Below are positions 28,301 through 35,900 of a stretch of 64,000 nt of DNA, piece after piece (the first letter of the stretch is position 1; the number at the start of each line of letters is the position of its first letter). The position numbers and the translations under genes are program-made. The DNA comes from Branchiostoma floridae. Taxonomy: Eukaryota > Chordata > Leptocardii > Amphioxiformes > Branchiostomatidae. Under the pieces are notes generated by a model. That model saw only the letters and a list, made by a program, of their open reading frames with translations. It did not search any database and was not told the DNA's origin. The DNA lies in assembly GCF_000003815.2 (NCBI RefSeq), contig NC_049992.1, positions 21,444,333 to 21,508,332 of the forward strand. Reading direction: 5' to 3'.

Positions 28301-31300
28301 TGTTGATTGAATAATACTATCTTGATTGCGGAATATAGACAGAATTAATGTTGTACTTTGGTTTCATGAACCCTTTAACAGAGCAGGTGGTGCCACAAAC
28401 TTTCTGAAACTTATGATCCACTGCTCAGCGAGTCACATGTTCTACCAGGTTTTAAGTGATATCACAGTAGCCTTTGGGGGGGGGGGGTAACGCTGGCAAG
28501 TACTAGTAACAGCTTTTTCATTTAAGGAAAATGGTTATGGGTGATGACAATGTTATAGAATTGTTTTCCAACATCTCTGCATTTCTGTTGTAAAGGAAAA
28601 AAAGTGACCTAACAATCCAAGGCCCCCTTAATTTATTTTTGGTGACACACTGCATACATGTAATGTTAATACTACATTATGATGTGGAAAATACTGGTGT
28701 CTTGCTGCATTTATATCTTGCATAACTGTATTTATTGGATGACATTTTGACCGAAATATAAATAAGAGAAGAAAAGGAAGAGATTTCCTACCTAACAGCC
28801 CCATTTTTTTAGCTCGGTAAATCAGAAACATAACACTTCTTTTACTCGGCATACAGTGCTGTAAGCTTAATGCTCAGCAATGTAATATGAAACACTACAC
28901 AAAAGATTAGTAAAGTATTTCAAATTAAGCTAGTGGAATTTTGTAGTGCAAAGACAGCAAGCAAGATATATTTGAGCAGAGAAATAGAGATGTAAACAGA
29001 GAAGCATTCCTCATTAGGTCCAGCATAACAAATCACAGCACATTTGCACAAATCCTGCCGAAACTTGGTTTGTGAAATGTGATATGTTTGTCACATTCGG
29101 ATACTGCAAAAACAATGCGGTTTATCATTAATTATGCAAATTTGGTAACAATTTGTATAATTGATGTCTGTCAATAATTCTATCTTTTATTCAGTTACAT
29201 ATGTCATATGTTTGATTGTCCTATCATGAACTGCTGTGGATTAATAAACTTACGTCATTATTAATGTAAATTAGCCCCTGGTTTGCATTAACAGTCCTTC
29301 ATTATGGCATCTCTGAAGTTACATACATATAAAAAATCACGATGATCTGTCAACACCTTTCTAGAGTGATTCCTCTCCAAAAGAATGATGCAACTGTGCA
29401 CGCTTGGACCAATCTATGCCAATCAGACATATACTACACAGTTCGGCTACTATTTCTGTCTTTTTTCAGATACCATTGTCATATTTCATATGAGTATCCT
29501 GTTATGAAATACAGTGGATTTATAAACTTTCTTCAATAATTGTGCAAATTAGCCCCTGATTTGTATCATTTCAAATATCATAACGATCCGTCAACACTTT
29601 CTCGAGTTAGGCCACAGCAAGTAAATTTTATGGATGACATCAGCGCGTGCATTAATATTTGCCTGATTTCAGAAAAAAAACAAGAATTTTTTTTTCTTCT
29701 TTGGGGATGGTCAGATAGACCAAAATAGGCAAACATGTTGTGTTGTAGCCTAATAATCATAGTATTGTAGAAGTGACACTAGGGAGGTAGCCATGACTAT
29801 AGTAACTGTTACAGAAGTGAAACTTGTTGGATTGTTGTAAAAGTGCATTATAGAAGCCATGAATGTAGTTGTCAGCTTGGCAAGTGATACCAGTGTACCA
29901 TACTTTTACTACACTTCGTCTAGTTCACTTCTTTAATACAGAAATAAATGCCTTGTTAGTTCTGATGCCACGTTTTGTCACTTCAAATCTTGTCACGACG
30001 TTTAAGGTGTCTATGTTGAAAATTTAGCCATCTTATTTTTTTACCCATCTTGTTTTTTTTGGCGCTATCTCATTATTTTTGCACTCTGCACAGGATGTCA
30101 TCCATAAAATTGCTGTGGCCTTATTCCCCTCCAAAGGGATGATGCTACTACATGTACTAGCAGTACTAGGCACACGTGGAAAAATTCCCGAAATACGTAT
30201 TGAATTTGGGAATTCTTGCCAAATGGATGCACTCTATACTGTTAGGCTTGCCCCTGAGGTGTTTTCACCAAGCTTTTACAATTAAGGTCACCAAAAGACT
30301 GCATTTCTATAAAAATCACAGACCCCACTTCTCTGGGAACATGGGACGGTCCATTAACCACTGCATCTTGACTTTAGTATACTAAAGTCTTTGGCATCAT
30401 TATTCTCATTTTCAGTCTTCATTTGCATATTCGTGAGACTTCAATGGTAACCTTACCCCAGGCCTGTGTCAGTGTGACCAGCTCTGATTGCATCCCAGTA
30501 TGTCAATACACAAAAAAGAAACACTTTGGCTATTGACACACTGACTGAGGTGTTATAGCCAAAACGACACCCCGTGTGTCAATAGCCTTACTCGTAACAC
30601 CCTCCTGGTCCATCAATCAGCATTTTCTCTATACATGCGGATCCCTTCTATAGTGGCCACCTGTCTATAGTGGCCACCTGTCTATACTGGCCACCTGTCT
30701 ATAGTGGCCACCTGTCTATACTGGCCGCCTGTCTATAGTGGCCACATTTGGACAGTACCTTGAGTGGCCGCTACAGACAGGTTTGACTGTACCACACTCC
30801 TGGAGAAACAAAATCTACGATGATGAAGAATCTATGTAACACGATAGTTTACACATCAGATTATGAATATTTATCTGCATTGAGATAAACTGAAGAAATA
30901 TGACTAGAAGATAGGATTTCTGTTAGTTGATATGGCCTACACGAATCATGCCGTAACTACAAAGCTTGTGTTTTAATGAGATTATTTACCATTCATCCAC
31001 AGGAACATAGATGATATCAACCGTCTCCGTCCAACACTGTCCATAGATGTCCTGCAAAACATAAGGCTATCATTCTGTACTCCGTACTAAAGCAATTTTC
31101 TAATCAACAATAAAGAAATAGGAAGATCATAGAGACAGCAGTTAGCCAGGGGGACCATGCATGTTAGGTAATGCTCACAACCATATATACTTGGCATGAG
31201 TTTAGTATGGAAAACTTTGTAATACATCATTCATACAGGCTGACATACTTTGGCAAATGGAGTTGTGGAGCTCCAGTTACTTATATCTAACATCGTCAAC

Positions 31301-31742
31301 AATAATAACAATAGCAAAACAAACAGTGTGCGGCTTTCCGACCGTGGACGACGTCCCCAGCCGCCTGTAGCTTCCGCCAAGAATTTTTGTCCGTCAACGT
31401 TGACGGATTGGTTTTAAAATTTTTCAGTCACACACAGCAAATTTCCGTTCCGTGAAAAACGGACGCTGGCTAGAGCGGGTTAGCCAGTTTGGATGGGATG
31501 TTATTCAAGAACACCTGCAGTACATGTATGTCCTGAAGGTGTGTTCTGCCACGTACCTTCAGCAGGACAGCATCTGCCCTGTACAGCGGACAGCGGGACT
31601 TGGTGGCCCGTAGTTTCCAGTCTGGTCGCCAGCGGAACACCAGCATCGCCAGCAGGACGCCTACTGGTCCTCCCCCACACAGGAACACCACACTGAGGCA
31701 CAGAAAGGCCTTGTAGCTGTTGGTCTTGTAGCCCCGGCATTC
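1101..31742 (-). CDS. ATP13A: P5B-type cation-transporting ATPase (ATP13A2/3-like), 17 exons, partial at both ends
   Basis: Joined exons (high to low coordinates): 31742-31557, 31051-30990, 25619-25517, 23899-23817, 23398-23324, 22996-22927, [one exon not found], 16236-16170, 15654-15523, 15042-14866, 11169-11037, 8451-8238, 6421-6227, 5726-5622, 4612-4459, 3818-3698, 2484-2360, 1333-1101. They give 745 codons with every phase matching. In order the sequence shows an N-terminal hydrophobic segment, the actuator-domain motif LTGES, membrane motif PPALPAAM (PPALP is typical of P5B pumps), phosphorylation motif [14 protein letters not shown], nucleotide-binding KGAPE and hinge VMVTGDN. Family members are endolysosomal membrane pumps, some exporting polyamines; the substrate here is inferred. 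The start codon, the M1-M2 exon and everything after the hinge region (M5-M10) are absent from the window. ATP13A2 versus ATP13A3/4/5 identity is not settled. Confidence 0.93.
1447..2401 (-). repeat. 50-bp minisatellite built on a 5' splice site
   Basis: Eighteen near-identical 50-bp units (starts 1501 to 2352, one unit 51 bp), plus a degenerate one at 1447. In transcript sense each unit holds the last coding bases of exon 2484-2360 (ATCAGGACTGTCATGG, then TAACAG) followed by the donor gtgaggtaac and about 20 bases of intron. The highest-coordinate copy is the authentic junction; the other copies are downstream decoy donors in the intron. Variant units (taccttacc with gctgtaaatg) recur about 350 bp apart, suggesting duplication of blocks as well as of single units. 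Confidence 0.95.
2360..2484 (-). CDS. ATP13A: ATPase exon: [14 protein letters not shown] to VMVTG
   Basis: 125 bases reading [40 protein letters not shown] and T plus one base of G. It is the P-domain segment leading to the TGDN hinge. Its last 40 or so bases, together with the gtgagg donor, form one unit of the 50-bp array that fills the next intron. Acceptor actacag. Confidence 0.95.
2485..3697. other. ATPase intron, nothing recognised
   Basis: AT-rich, with short runs such as a three-fold taataattttg near 2820. No exon or transposon ends were identified. Confidence 0.5.
3698..3818 (-). CDS. ATP13A: ATPase exon: VPPDF to IQR
   Basis: 121 bases completing [20 protein letters not shown] then [20 protein letters not shown] and two bases of R. 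ETVPxDF and G-(F/Y)-RV-(I/V)-A are conserved. Acceptor gtctcag, donor gtagga. Confidence 0.94.
3966..4310. mobile_element. Dispersed repeat related to the 40.5-kb palindromic element
   Basis: Shares extended similarity with 40490-40905 (for example gtatgacataaata, then atacaacatggtgtattccg). It has the same order of parts, including a decayed version of the terminal hairpin. Class unknown. Confidence 0.6.
4459..4612 (-). CDS. ATP13A: ATPase exon: [12 protein letters not shown] and KGAPE
   Basis: 154 bases reading [40 protein letters not shown] and [11 protein letters not shown] plus one base. F-x-FSS-x-LQRMSV and YLKGAPE are nucleotide-domain signatures of P5 ATPases. Acceptor taccag, donor gtgagt. 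Confidence 0.96.
4696..5016. mobile_element. Small inverted-terminal-repeat element (CAGGGTTGGACAAGT)
   Basis: Begins CAGGGTTGGACAAGT and ends with the exact reverse complement ACTTGTCCAACCCTG, 321 bp apart, with internal GGGCAAGT/ACTTGCCC repeats. CAGGG ends suggest a hAT-type non-autonomous element, but no clean target duplication was seen. It lies in the ATPase intron. Confidence 0.75.
5622..5726 (-). CDS. ATP13A: ATPase exon: N-domain, variable part
   Basis: 105 bases, 35 codons reading [20 protein letters not shown] then [15 protein letters not shown]. The acceptor ctgctag was chosen over the nearer ttctag because only it keeps phase 0 with the previous exon. Donor gttagt. Confidence 0.85.
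6009..6150. mobile_element. TA-flanked MITE (CAGTGGAAGCC ends)
   Basis: A 142-bp element with inverted ends CAGTGGAAGCC and GGCTTCCACTG, flanked on both sides by TA. This fits a Tc1/mariner-type MITE. It lies just downstream of the exon at 6227, in the ATPase intron. Confidence 0.8.
6227..6421 (-). CDS. ATP13A: ATPase exon: [11 protein letters not shown]-domain start and N-domain
   Basis: 195 bases, 65 codons, phase 0 both ends. It begins [20 protein letters not shown], completing DKTGTLT, and contains [20 protein letters not shown], then [19 protein letters not shown] and GDPLDLKMF are conserved nucleotide-binding-domain landmarks. The acceptor is ttgaag (weak polypyrimidine) and the donor gtcagc. 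Confidence 0.96.
6938..7565. mobile_element. TA-flanked MITE, CAGTCAAACCTGT family, full length
   Basis: Inverted ends CAGTCAAACCTGTCTATAG and ...ACAGGTTTGACTG, with TA on both sides (628 bp). Both ends carry further tggccgctat/atagcggcca motifs. Other copies in the window are at 12091, 27630, 30612 and 46742. No transposase ORF, so non-autonomous, mariner-like by its TA duplication. Confidence 0.85.
7735..8237. repeat. TTAGG/AACCT-like short tandem runs beside an exon
   Basis: Clusters of taacctaacct at 7740-7815 and 8160-8237 on the plus strand (aggttaggtta in transcript sense). The second cluster abuts the donor of exon 8451-8238. The runs are imperfect. Confidence 0.7.
8238..8451 (-). 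CDS. ATP13A: ATPase exon: M3-M4, PPALP motif, ends at FDK
   Basis: 214 bases (one base plus 71 codons). It includes [20 protein letters not shown] then [20 protein letters not shown] and [20 protein letters not shown] before [11 protein letters not shown] in M4 marks the P5B class. The exon ends exactly after DK of the DKTGT phosphorylation motif, and the catalytic Asp is present. Its donor gtaagg runs straight into TTAGG-like repeats. Confidence 0.97.
8452..11036. other. ATPase intron with one LINE-tail fragment
   Basis: Holds a short 3'-tail-like segment ending gtgcaataaagattatcatt and ATT repeats (about 8640-8695), and a LINE C-terminal fragment near 10846-10980 listed separately. The rest (about 9.0-10.8 kb) shows nothing I recognise. 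Confidence 0.45.
10846..10980 (+). mobile_element. LINE ORF2 C-terminal scrap with AGGTG tail
   Basis: Reads [20 protein letters not shown] before a stop and then (AGGTG)n. The D-R-x-x-WRR-x-V-D-x motif is the usual end of a non-LTR retrotransposon reverse transcriptase, and the short microsatellite is a typical 3' tail. Fragment only. Confidence 0.55.
11037..11169 (-). CDS. ATP13A: ATPase exon: [13 protein letters not shown] to M3
   Basis: 133 bases reading [40 protein letters not shown] and FSY plus two bases. The hydrophobic stretch [15 protein letters not shown] is the start of transmembrane helix M3, completed by the next exon. Acceptor aatacag, donor gtttgt. Confidence 0.95.
12428..14029. 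mobile_element. TTAA-flanked element nested in the MITE
   Basis: Flanked by TTAA at 12424-12427 and 14030-14033, with inverted ends CCCTCTTAACAC and GTGTTGAGAGGG (11 of 12 paired). A TTAA duplication points to a piggyBac or Kolobok type. No transposase is seen, so it is non-autonomous or decayed. It contains a LINE 3' end. Confidence 0.75.
12890..13450 (+). mobile_element. CR1/L2-like LINE 3' end, decayed
   Basis: A frame reads [40 protein letters not shown] and [14 protein letters not shown] before breaks. After a frameshift it gives the usual [14 protein letters not shown] end. This order (LGW, YKALN-PPYL, VPKP) is the C-terminus of CR1/L2-clade ORF2. An A-rich tail follows near 13440. Confidence 0.65.
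14866..15042 (-). CDS. ATP13A: ATPase exon: TGES loop to RTG
   Basis: 177 bases. It completes G then reads [40 protein letters not shown] and [18 protein letters not shown] plus one base. [11 protein letters not shown] completes the TGES phosphatase loop, and HTLFCGTxxIQ-RTG is strongly conserved. Acceptor ctacag, donor gtttgt. Confidence 0.95.
15523..15654 (-). CDS. ATP13A: ATPase exon: actuator domain, PGD to LTG
   Basis: 132 bases covering [20 protein letters not shown] then [20 protein letters not shown] and MLT plus one base. LVPGD and the CD-x-VL-x-xG-x-C-x-VNES stretch are conserved actuator-domain landmarks. The catalytic TGES loop is cut by the intron after the first base of the Gly codon. 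Donor gtaatt, acceptor gtgcag. Confidence 0.95.
15724..16010 (+). mobile_element. Possible LINE-like fragment
   Basis: Plus-strand frame [20 protein letters not shown] then [20 protein letters not shown] stops at 15893. It is followed by a segment ending gtgcaataaatgttttg, resembling LINE tails elsewhere in the window. No clear domain. Confidence 0.3.
16170..16236 (-). CDS. ATP13A: ATPase exon: start of actuator domain
   Basis: 67 bases, phase 0 start, reading [20 protein letters not shown] then DS plus one base. The (Q)TLRDMV motif directly follows M2 in P5B ATPases. The acceptor ttttcag was preferred over the nearer gcag because it preserves phase. Donor gtaaaa. Confidence 0.88.
16388..18480. 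repeat. GC-rich composite repeat block with exon-like units
   Basis: Units of about 390-530 bp recur (ggaggaagacaacttctgag at about 16561 and 16962; gatatggcag/gatacggcaggtttggg at about 16720, 17113, 17645). Two plus-strand segments (from about 17490 and 17860) share QPGFQLS-x-AEEGDYH-x-ATE-x-QQA and are each preceded by gtgttgttttcttag, which resembles a 3' splice site. I do not recognise the family. It lies in the ATPase intron between exons 22996-22927 and 16236-16170. Confidence 0.6.
18480..20990. repeat. ~123-bp tandem satellite, about 20 units
   Basis: Core cactgagtagcgttgatcag recurs at about 18557, 18682, 18804, 18926, 19057, 19180, 19312 and onward to about 20962, spacing 119-134 bp. 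Each unit also has ccgcacatggcgggtgtttt and gcgcgcatgtgcgggc. Copies become more divergent at the right. Short ORFs in it (such as [20 protein letters not shown]) are by-products of the repeat. Degenerate traces continue to about 21240. Confidence 0.9.
21434..22926. other. ATPase intron segment with no recognised exon
   Basis: Apart from the weak mini-exon, nothing identified. In particular no minus-strand M1-M2 exon is visible here. The gap at 21328-21427 is the nearest place it could be hidden. Confidence 0.4.
21750..21833 (+). other. Possible orphan mini-exon, weak
   Basis: ATG-initiated 28 codons, [20 protein letters not shown] then IECGHKRK, ending in AAG followed by gtatgtgta, a good donor. 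It carries a CxxC pair. It lies on the strand opposite to the ATPase and no continuing exon was found, so it may be chance or part of the neighbouring repeat block. Confidence 0.2.
22927..22996 (-). CDS. ATP13A: ATPase exon: [13 protein letters not shown] region
   Basis: 70 bases (one base plus 23 codons) reading [20 protein letters not shown] then FEE. This is the conserved P5B segment just before transmembrane helix M1. Donor gtaagt. It ends in phase 0, while the next identified exon (16236) starts in phase 0 after M2, so exactly one M1-M2 exon, or a phase-neutral set of exons, must lie between. Confidence 0.92.
23324..23398 (-). CDS. ATP13A: ATPase exon: RGLDDTTPC region
   Basis: 75 bases reading [20 protein letters not shown] then EQHR, completing K across the junction. 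This is the linker before the conserved (K)YGxNxIxIxVKSY motif. Acceptor cttccag, donor gtatgt. Phase agrees on both sides. Confidence 0.88.
23817..23899 (-). CDS. ATP13A: ATPase exon: HVRYIWN region
   Basis: 83 bases, phase 0 start, reading [18 protein letters not shown] then SNISCFTKL. The R-Y-x-W motif followed by F-x-K-L is a recognisable P5B N-terminal signature. The acceptor ends ctctcag and the donor is gtatat. The two leftover bases join the next exon to give KLRGLDD. Confidence 0.87.
25090..25400. repeat. Dispersed repeat (aagtgcagtgggttctttaacatg type)
   Basis: Has the phrase order gggcctactctttttgataa, gtgcagtgggttctttaaca, ggacctccattttacgtcct, tgcctttcccaagggcacaa. From general familiarity this is a common invertebrate dispersed repeat, but only one copy is in the window. 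Class uncertain. Confidence 0.4.
25517..25619 (-). CDS. ATP13A: ATPase exon: acidic linker
   Basis: 103 bases (one base plus 34 codons) reading [20 protein letters not shown] then [14 protein letters not shown]. The acidic, low-complexity composition fits the variable loop before the conserved RYIWN region of P5B ATPases. Acceptor ctgtgtag, donor gtagtt. Phase fits both neighbours. Confidence 0.75.
26440..26732. mobile_element. MITE with long (~36 bp) inverted ends
   Basis: Left end AGATATTGGAGAATTCTTTA continuing tacacaaccagtaagt pairs with the right end acttactggttgtgta continuing ttaaagaattctcctatatc. About 293 bp in total, with no ORF. It lies in the intron between exons at 25619 and 30990. 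Confidence 0.75.
27630..28083. mobile_element. MITE copy, CAGTCAAACCTGT family, left end lost
   Basis: Right end ACAGGTTTGACTG followed by TA. The body matches 12091-14299 without the nested insert, so it defines the empty site of that insertion. Confidence 0.8.
28084..30611. other. ATPase intron with dispersed-repeat fragments only
   Basis: Contains fragments of the window's common dispersed family (attatgcaaatt, then atcaygatgatcygtcaacac and gagttat) at about 29280-29640. A G11 run lies near 28478. No exon was seen. Confidence 0.45.
30612..30789. mobile_element. MITE right-end fragment with internal duplications
   Basis: Ends gtggccgctacagacaggtt then TGACTG and TA, as in the CAGTCAAACCTGT family. 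An ~18-bp phrase (tatagtggccacctgtc) is repeated about six times in tandem just inside the end, at 30650-30740. Confidence 0.7.
30990..31051 (-). CDS. ATP13A: ATPase exon: post-segment cytosolic linker
   Basis: Sixty-two bases, 20 codons plus two bases, reading [20 protein letters not shown] and ending in the first two bases of a Trp codon. The acceptor ends tttgcag and the donor is gtaaat. Phase matches the exons on both sides. The sequence itself is poorly conserved, so the call rests mainly on splice sites and phase. Confidence 0.75.
31298..31478. mobile_element. Fragment of the hAT-like MITE seen at 49902
   Basis: In inverted orientation it matches 49902-50100 (gtccgtcaacgttgacggat, gaaaaacggacgctggctag). 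Truncated and diverged. It lies between exons at 31051 and 31557. Confidence 0.65.
31557..31742 (-). CDS. ATP13A: ATPase exon: N-terminal hydrophobic segment
   Basis: Sixty-two codons, phase 0 at both ends, acceptor ending gtag and donor gtacgt. It opens [11 protein letters not shown], continues into a hydrophobic run ([14 protein letters not shown] then [11 protein letters not shown]) and [16 protein letters not shown], the typical cytosolic-N to first hydrophobic segment of P5B pumps, and ends ADAVLLK. It is not the first coding exon: an acceptor precedes it and there is no usable initiator. The exon with the start codon lies upstream and was not recognised. Confidence 0.9.
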
Positions 31743-34700
31743 CTACAATACAGGGAAGGTACGAAGGTGTTCTTTAGCATTCCCTGGAAGTACTAATCTC
31801 CAAGCAGATCTTATGGTAGCATGAGATAGTTTCAAAAGGAGTGAAGCCAGCCTAGGAGTGTGTATGCGACCGGAGGATCTGCAACCGGTCGGCAAGAAAA
31901 AACACTATTACATCCCATTGTTGCCTAATCAAACTGTGCCCCATCCAAACATAACAAACTCAGGAGGATTACGATCAGATGGCATGTTTGTAAACCTTAT
32001 CATGGACGTTCGTAAGATGTCATATACATTTGTATATAGATGAAAAAATTTAGCTTGTCAGGCATTATTTTGAGACTTTAAATCAATTTTAGAGTGAAAT
32101 TTCATGTATTGACGCTGTTGATAATTGTTGATCTGGTGACAGTTGGCGCGAACTTCCCACTGGGACATGCGTGGATCACTGACTCTGGCACAATTTCCAC
32201 GAGGCAAAAAATAAAACGTCCTACAACATTCGATGCGTGGCGCATATCCAAGGACACTTTTCTGCCCGTGTAAAAACGAAAATGACACGCTGTAGCGCTC
32301 CAGAGGTAACGTACGACACACCGCAGGGAGTCTGCGGCGCGGCCCGACCTCGTGTAAACAGATCCGCGTCGCAGGTAAACCCATTTCTGCGGCACTGTGA
32401 GCACTCCTGGTATGCTCTCGCACCTAAACTGTTCACTTGATGTGGCCTGGAGCATCAATGACAGCAACGGCTGCAAAGAAAGCTGCCTGTTGAATGTGCT
32501 GGTACCGGTCCCTACAACGTACAAGCGGTCTTCTGCGCCATGCCGAGAGCTGCATGTACAGGTGTCTTGAGTAAATTGGGCCTTTGTCCCAGTGTAAGTT
32601 GTTCGTAAAGTCATTAGCACATGGCCACAGGGAGGGGCAGCAAAACCATTGTTGAATAGAAATATTAATCCTTTTTCCTGTTTCCCTGCAGTGACGGCAG
32701 ACCTCCGGGTCTGTTTGACTCCCTTTGGCCGGCAATACTCCTTGTCCAGCTTTGATACTATCTTTTGGCACTGTATGATTTTCTTTGAGACTAGGAAGTA
32801 CTGTTACAGTGTGTAACAATAACTTAGAGTATTAACTATTATCTTCACTCCCATGGTTGGAACAATAACGTTACAGATAGTGGGAGATCTCACAGTCCAG
32901 CCATCTCATCTGGAACTAGTGGGCCAGCGAAGCTGGTGTGTTAAGCCGAGGGGGGGTTATACCGGCTATTTAATTTATGATACAGATGTCAGTCCTACCA
33001 TCTCATCTTCGCTCCCATGGTTGAGCAGCGTGGGAGATCTTTCTACTGGAGCCATCCACCTGTCTGCCTCCGGCTGATGGTGTCTGTGGACAGAACAAGT
33101 AAATCATGCAGAAGTATTACAAGTAATTTACAACTATGTAAAATGGTTGCATTGTCTTCTAGTAAATCTTTACCTCTTCACTTGATTATCATAACATTAC
33201 CAACTTAATACAGCATTGCACAGCTATTTCATATACTAATTATTACTATACTTATTAATAAGTAAATAACGTTATAACAAAAGTTACAACATTGCAGAGT
33301 TAGTTCATATAATGTTAACGTTATGTCTTATAGTAGTAACATTGATTATTAAAAAGAAACGTATCATATTAATATGAGCATTGCAGAGTTAGATAAAGTT
33401 CATAACAGCATNNNNNNNNNNNNNNNNNNNNNNNNNNNNNNNNNNNNNNNNNNNNNNNNNNNNNNNNNNNNNNNNNNNNNNNNNNNNNNNNNNNNNNNNN
33501 NNNNNNNNNNNNNNNNNNNNNACGTAACGGATCCGTCCACATAAACAACAGCACAAAACGTTTAACTTCACATTAACGTTAAAACGTTACCACGTATACA
33601 AATCACGAATGTTAGCTGTCCTGGCACATAGATCGCCGGGGACAAGTGCATCACAACACACGCTGTAGGTGAAGTTTTTATTTTTTGACAGATCAAACAG
33701 TTGGCTAGTTCTAGCCAGGATAACATCAGAACAGGAAGGTGAGAACATGAAATTCATCCGTGCACTTCACACCTGCCCCCCTCCCCACTACCACAGCGAA
33801 ACAACAAAAATATACATGTCAAAGTCATTTATACAACCCAATCTCTATAATATATGCTTCACACCGAAAGCATAAGTGTGTTCAAGCTGACGTACTTAAC
33901 TGTGAAAGCAGACGGCGGTGGGAAGTTTCATCTCACCAGAGAAAACCTGCTCCAGGCGATCTTTCGTGAGTTGTGGCTAGCTACCATTATCAGCCTGCGA
34001 TGTGGCAGGACTGGTGCACAGTGCCACCTTGCGGAGAAGCTAAGCACTACAGGTGATGATTCGTTTGTGCATGCAAGGATATAACCTCCTTGGAATTAAT
34101 GGTGCATTGGACGCTAACTCTTGTACTCACATTAGAGGAAATAGAGGTTACATGTAACGTTACTCTCCAAATAGACGTTGATGGGGGAAATCGTGACCTT
34201 TTCCTAAACAATATGCCGCAAATAACGTTATTTCCGTGTTACACATAGTTAGCCTCATTGATTCGTCAAATGTCGCATAGGCCTTCGCATGGGGGCTTTA
34301 AAGGAAACCTGATTTCCCCATACCTCTGCTTGGAGAGTAACATTATTTTAGCTACATGTATTTACCGCTATTTCCTCTCACGTGAGTACAATAGCAATTC
34401 AGGGCCCAGTGTTCGAGCTTTGCTAGTCTGTAACATCTTTAATGACCAAAATAAATAACAACTAGAGTTCGACAAACACATCTCTTCGCCAAATAATCAT
34501 GCCTTTATTTAAGACTTTAAGTTTAAGGTCTTATTCATGTATTACTAAATAGTAGCATGAACTGTGATCCTCACAAAGCCAGAAATGCTCCCCAAAACAA
34601 GTCTGTGATCACAGATGACCTGGTACCATGCCTGGTCAATCAGAATTTCATGCCTTCTAGAGGTTTTGTCCCCAGTGTAACAGCGTCCAGCTCACAAGCT

Positions 34701-35891
34701 CCTCCAGCAAAACATCTGTGTAACAGCTGTGTCTATAGATATAGGTAAAAATGAGATAAATATATATAGAAAACAGTTTATTTCTGTTATTTGGCCACTG
34801 ATTACAACTAAATGCATCTTTCCATGTAGATTATTATCTAAAGTACCTTTCAGCCCAAAACAATGCAAACAAGTTTGGAATTCAGTGGATTTCTGTACTT
34901 TCCTCATTAATTATGCAAATTAGCTGTTGATTTGAATAATTAGCATTACATTATGTAAGTCATCACTTAGGCTATCTACCACTCAAAAATCACGACCACA
35001 GCATGTTCAGAACACAAGATGTAGTACCTTAGAAAGCCGCTAGGAGGCCCACTATCATACTCGACCTTCGTTGTTCTGACCCCTACCCACCTACCAAATA
35101 TTATCAGGATCCTTTCAAGGCTTCTCGAGTTATACATTACACAAACAAACGGACGCACACACTCGGCCCGCTACCGTCCTAACGGAAAATGATATGCCAA
35201 CTGTTTTCGAACACAACCTTCCTTTCTGCAAACGCTACTCAAATGCAAAAAATATCATGAAAATCCATACTCAGATTCTTGAGTTACATGCTGTTGGAAT
35301 GGATTTATGAACGTTCCTCATTAATTATGCAAATTATCTGCTGATTTGCATAATAAGTATTACATTGTGTAAGTCATCACTCATTCTATCTACATACCGA
35401 AAATCCTGATGATCCGTCAACACGTTCTTGAGTTATTCTCGTCCAAAGTTTGAAAGGAAATCAGTGCCTGCAGTTCCCAAAAAGCCGCTAGGGGGTCCAA
35501 ACTCACAGTACTCACTCTCTGTCCCAAGGGCTATCTACCACTCAAAAATCATGACCAGAGCATGTCCAGAACACGAAGTGTATAATCTAAAAGTTTTGCT
35601 GCAGTACCTAATAGGCAGCCACTAGAGGGCCCATTATCGAACTTGACCTTCGTTTTCCTGACACCCACCCACCTACCAAATATCATCAGGATCCATTCAA
35701 GGGTTCTCGAGTTATCTTGCATACAGACAAACGCACTTACATACAAATCCCGCTACAGCACCGTAGGTAAGAGCTAGGTAAACCATTTTCGCACTTGACC
35801 TTCCTCTCCAAAACCGCTACACACCTACCAAGTGTCGTGAAAATCGTCCAGCTGCATCTTGACTTATGCTGCCCAAAACAAACCCCCAAAA
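31743..35891. other. Upstream of the ATPase: no recognised first exon
   Basis: Should hold the ATPase promoter and first exon(s) unless these lie further right. GC-richer stretch 32100-32820 has overlapping open frames on the minus strand (longest 172 codons, 32102-32620) without any domain I recognise. A 110-bp gap lies at 33412-33521. Dispersed-repeat fragments lie at about 34890-35180 and 35310-35760. Confidence 0.35.
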
Positions 35892-35900
35892 CATACCAAG

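Noticed and set aside
32102..32620. 172-codon minus-strand frame as a gene
   Set aside because: No domain, other frames equally open in this GC-richer stretch, and no splice or phase link to the ATPase; kept only as a note in the intergenic entry.
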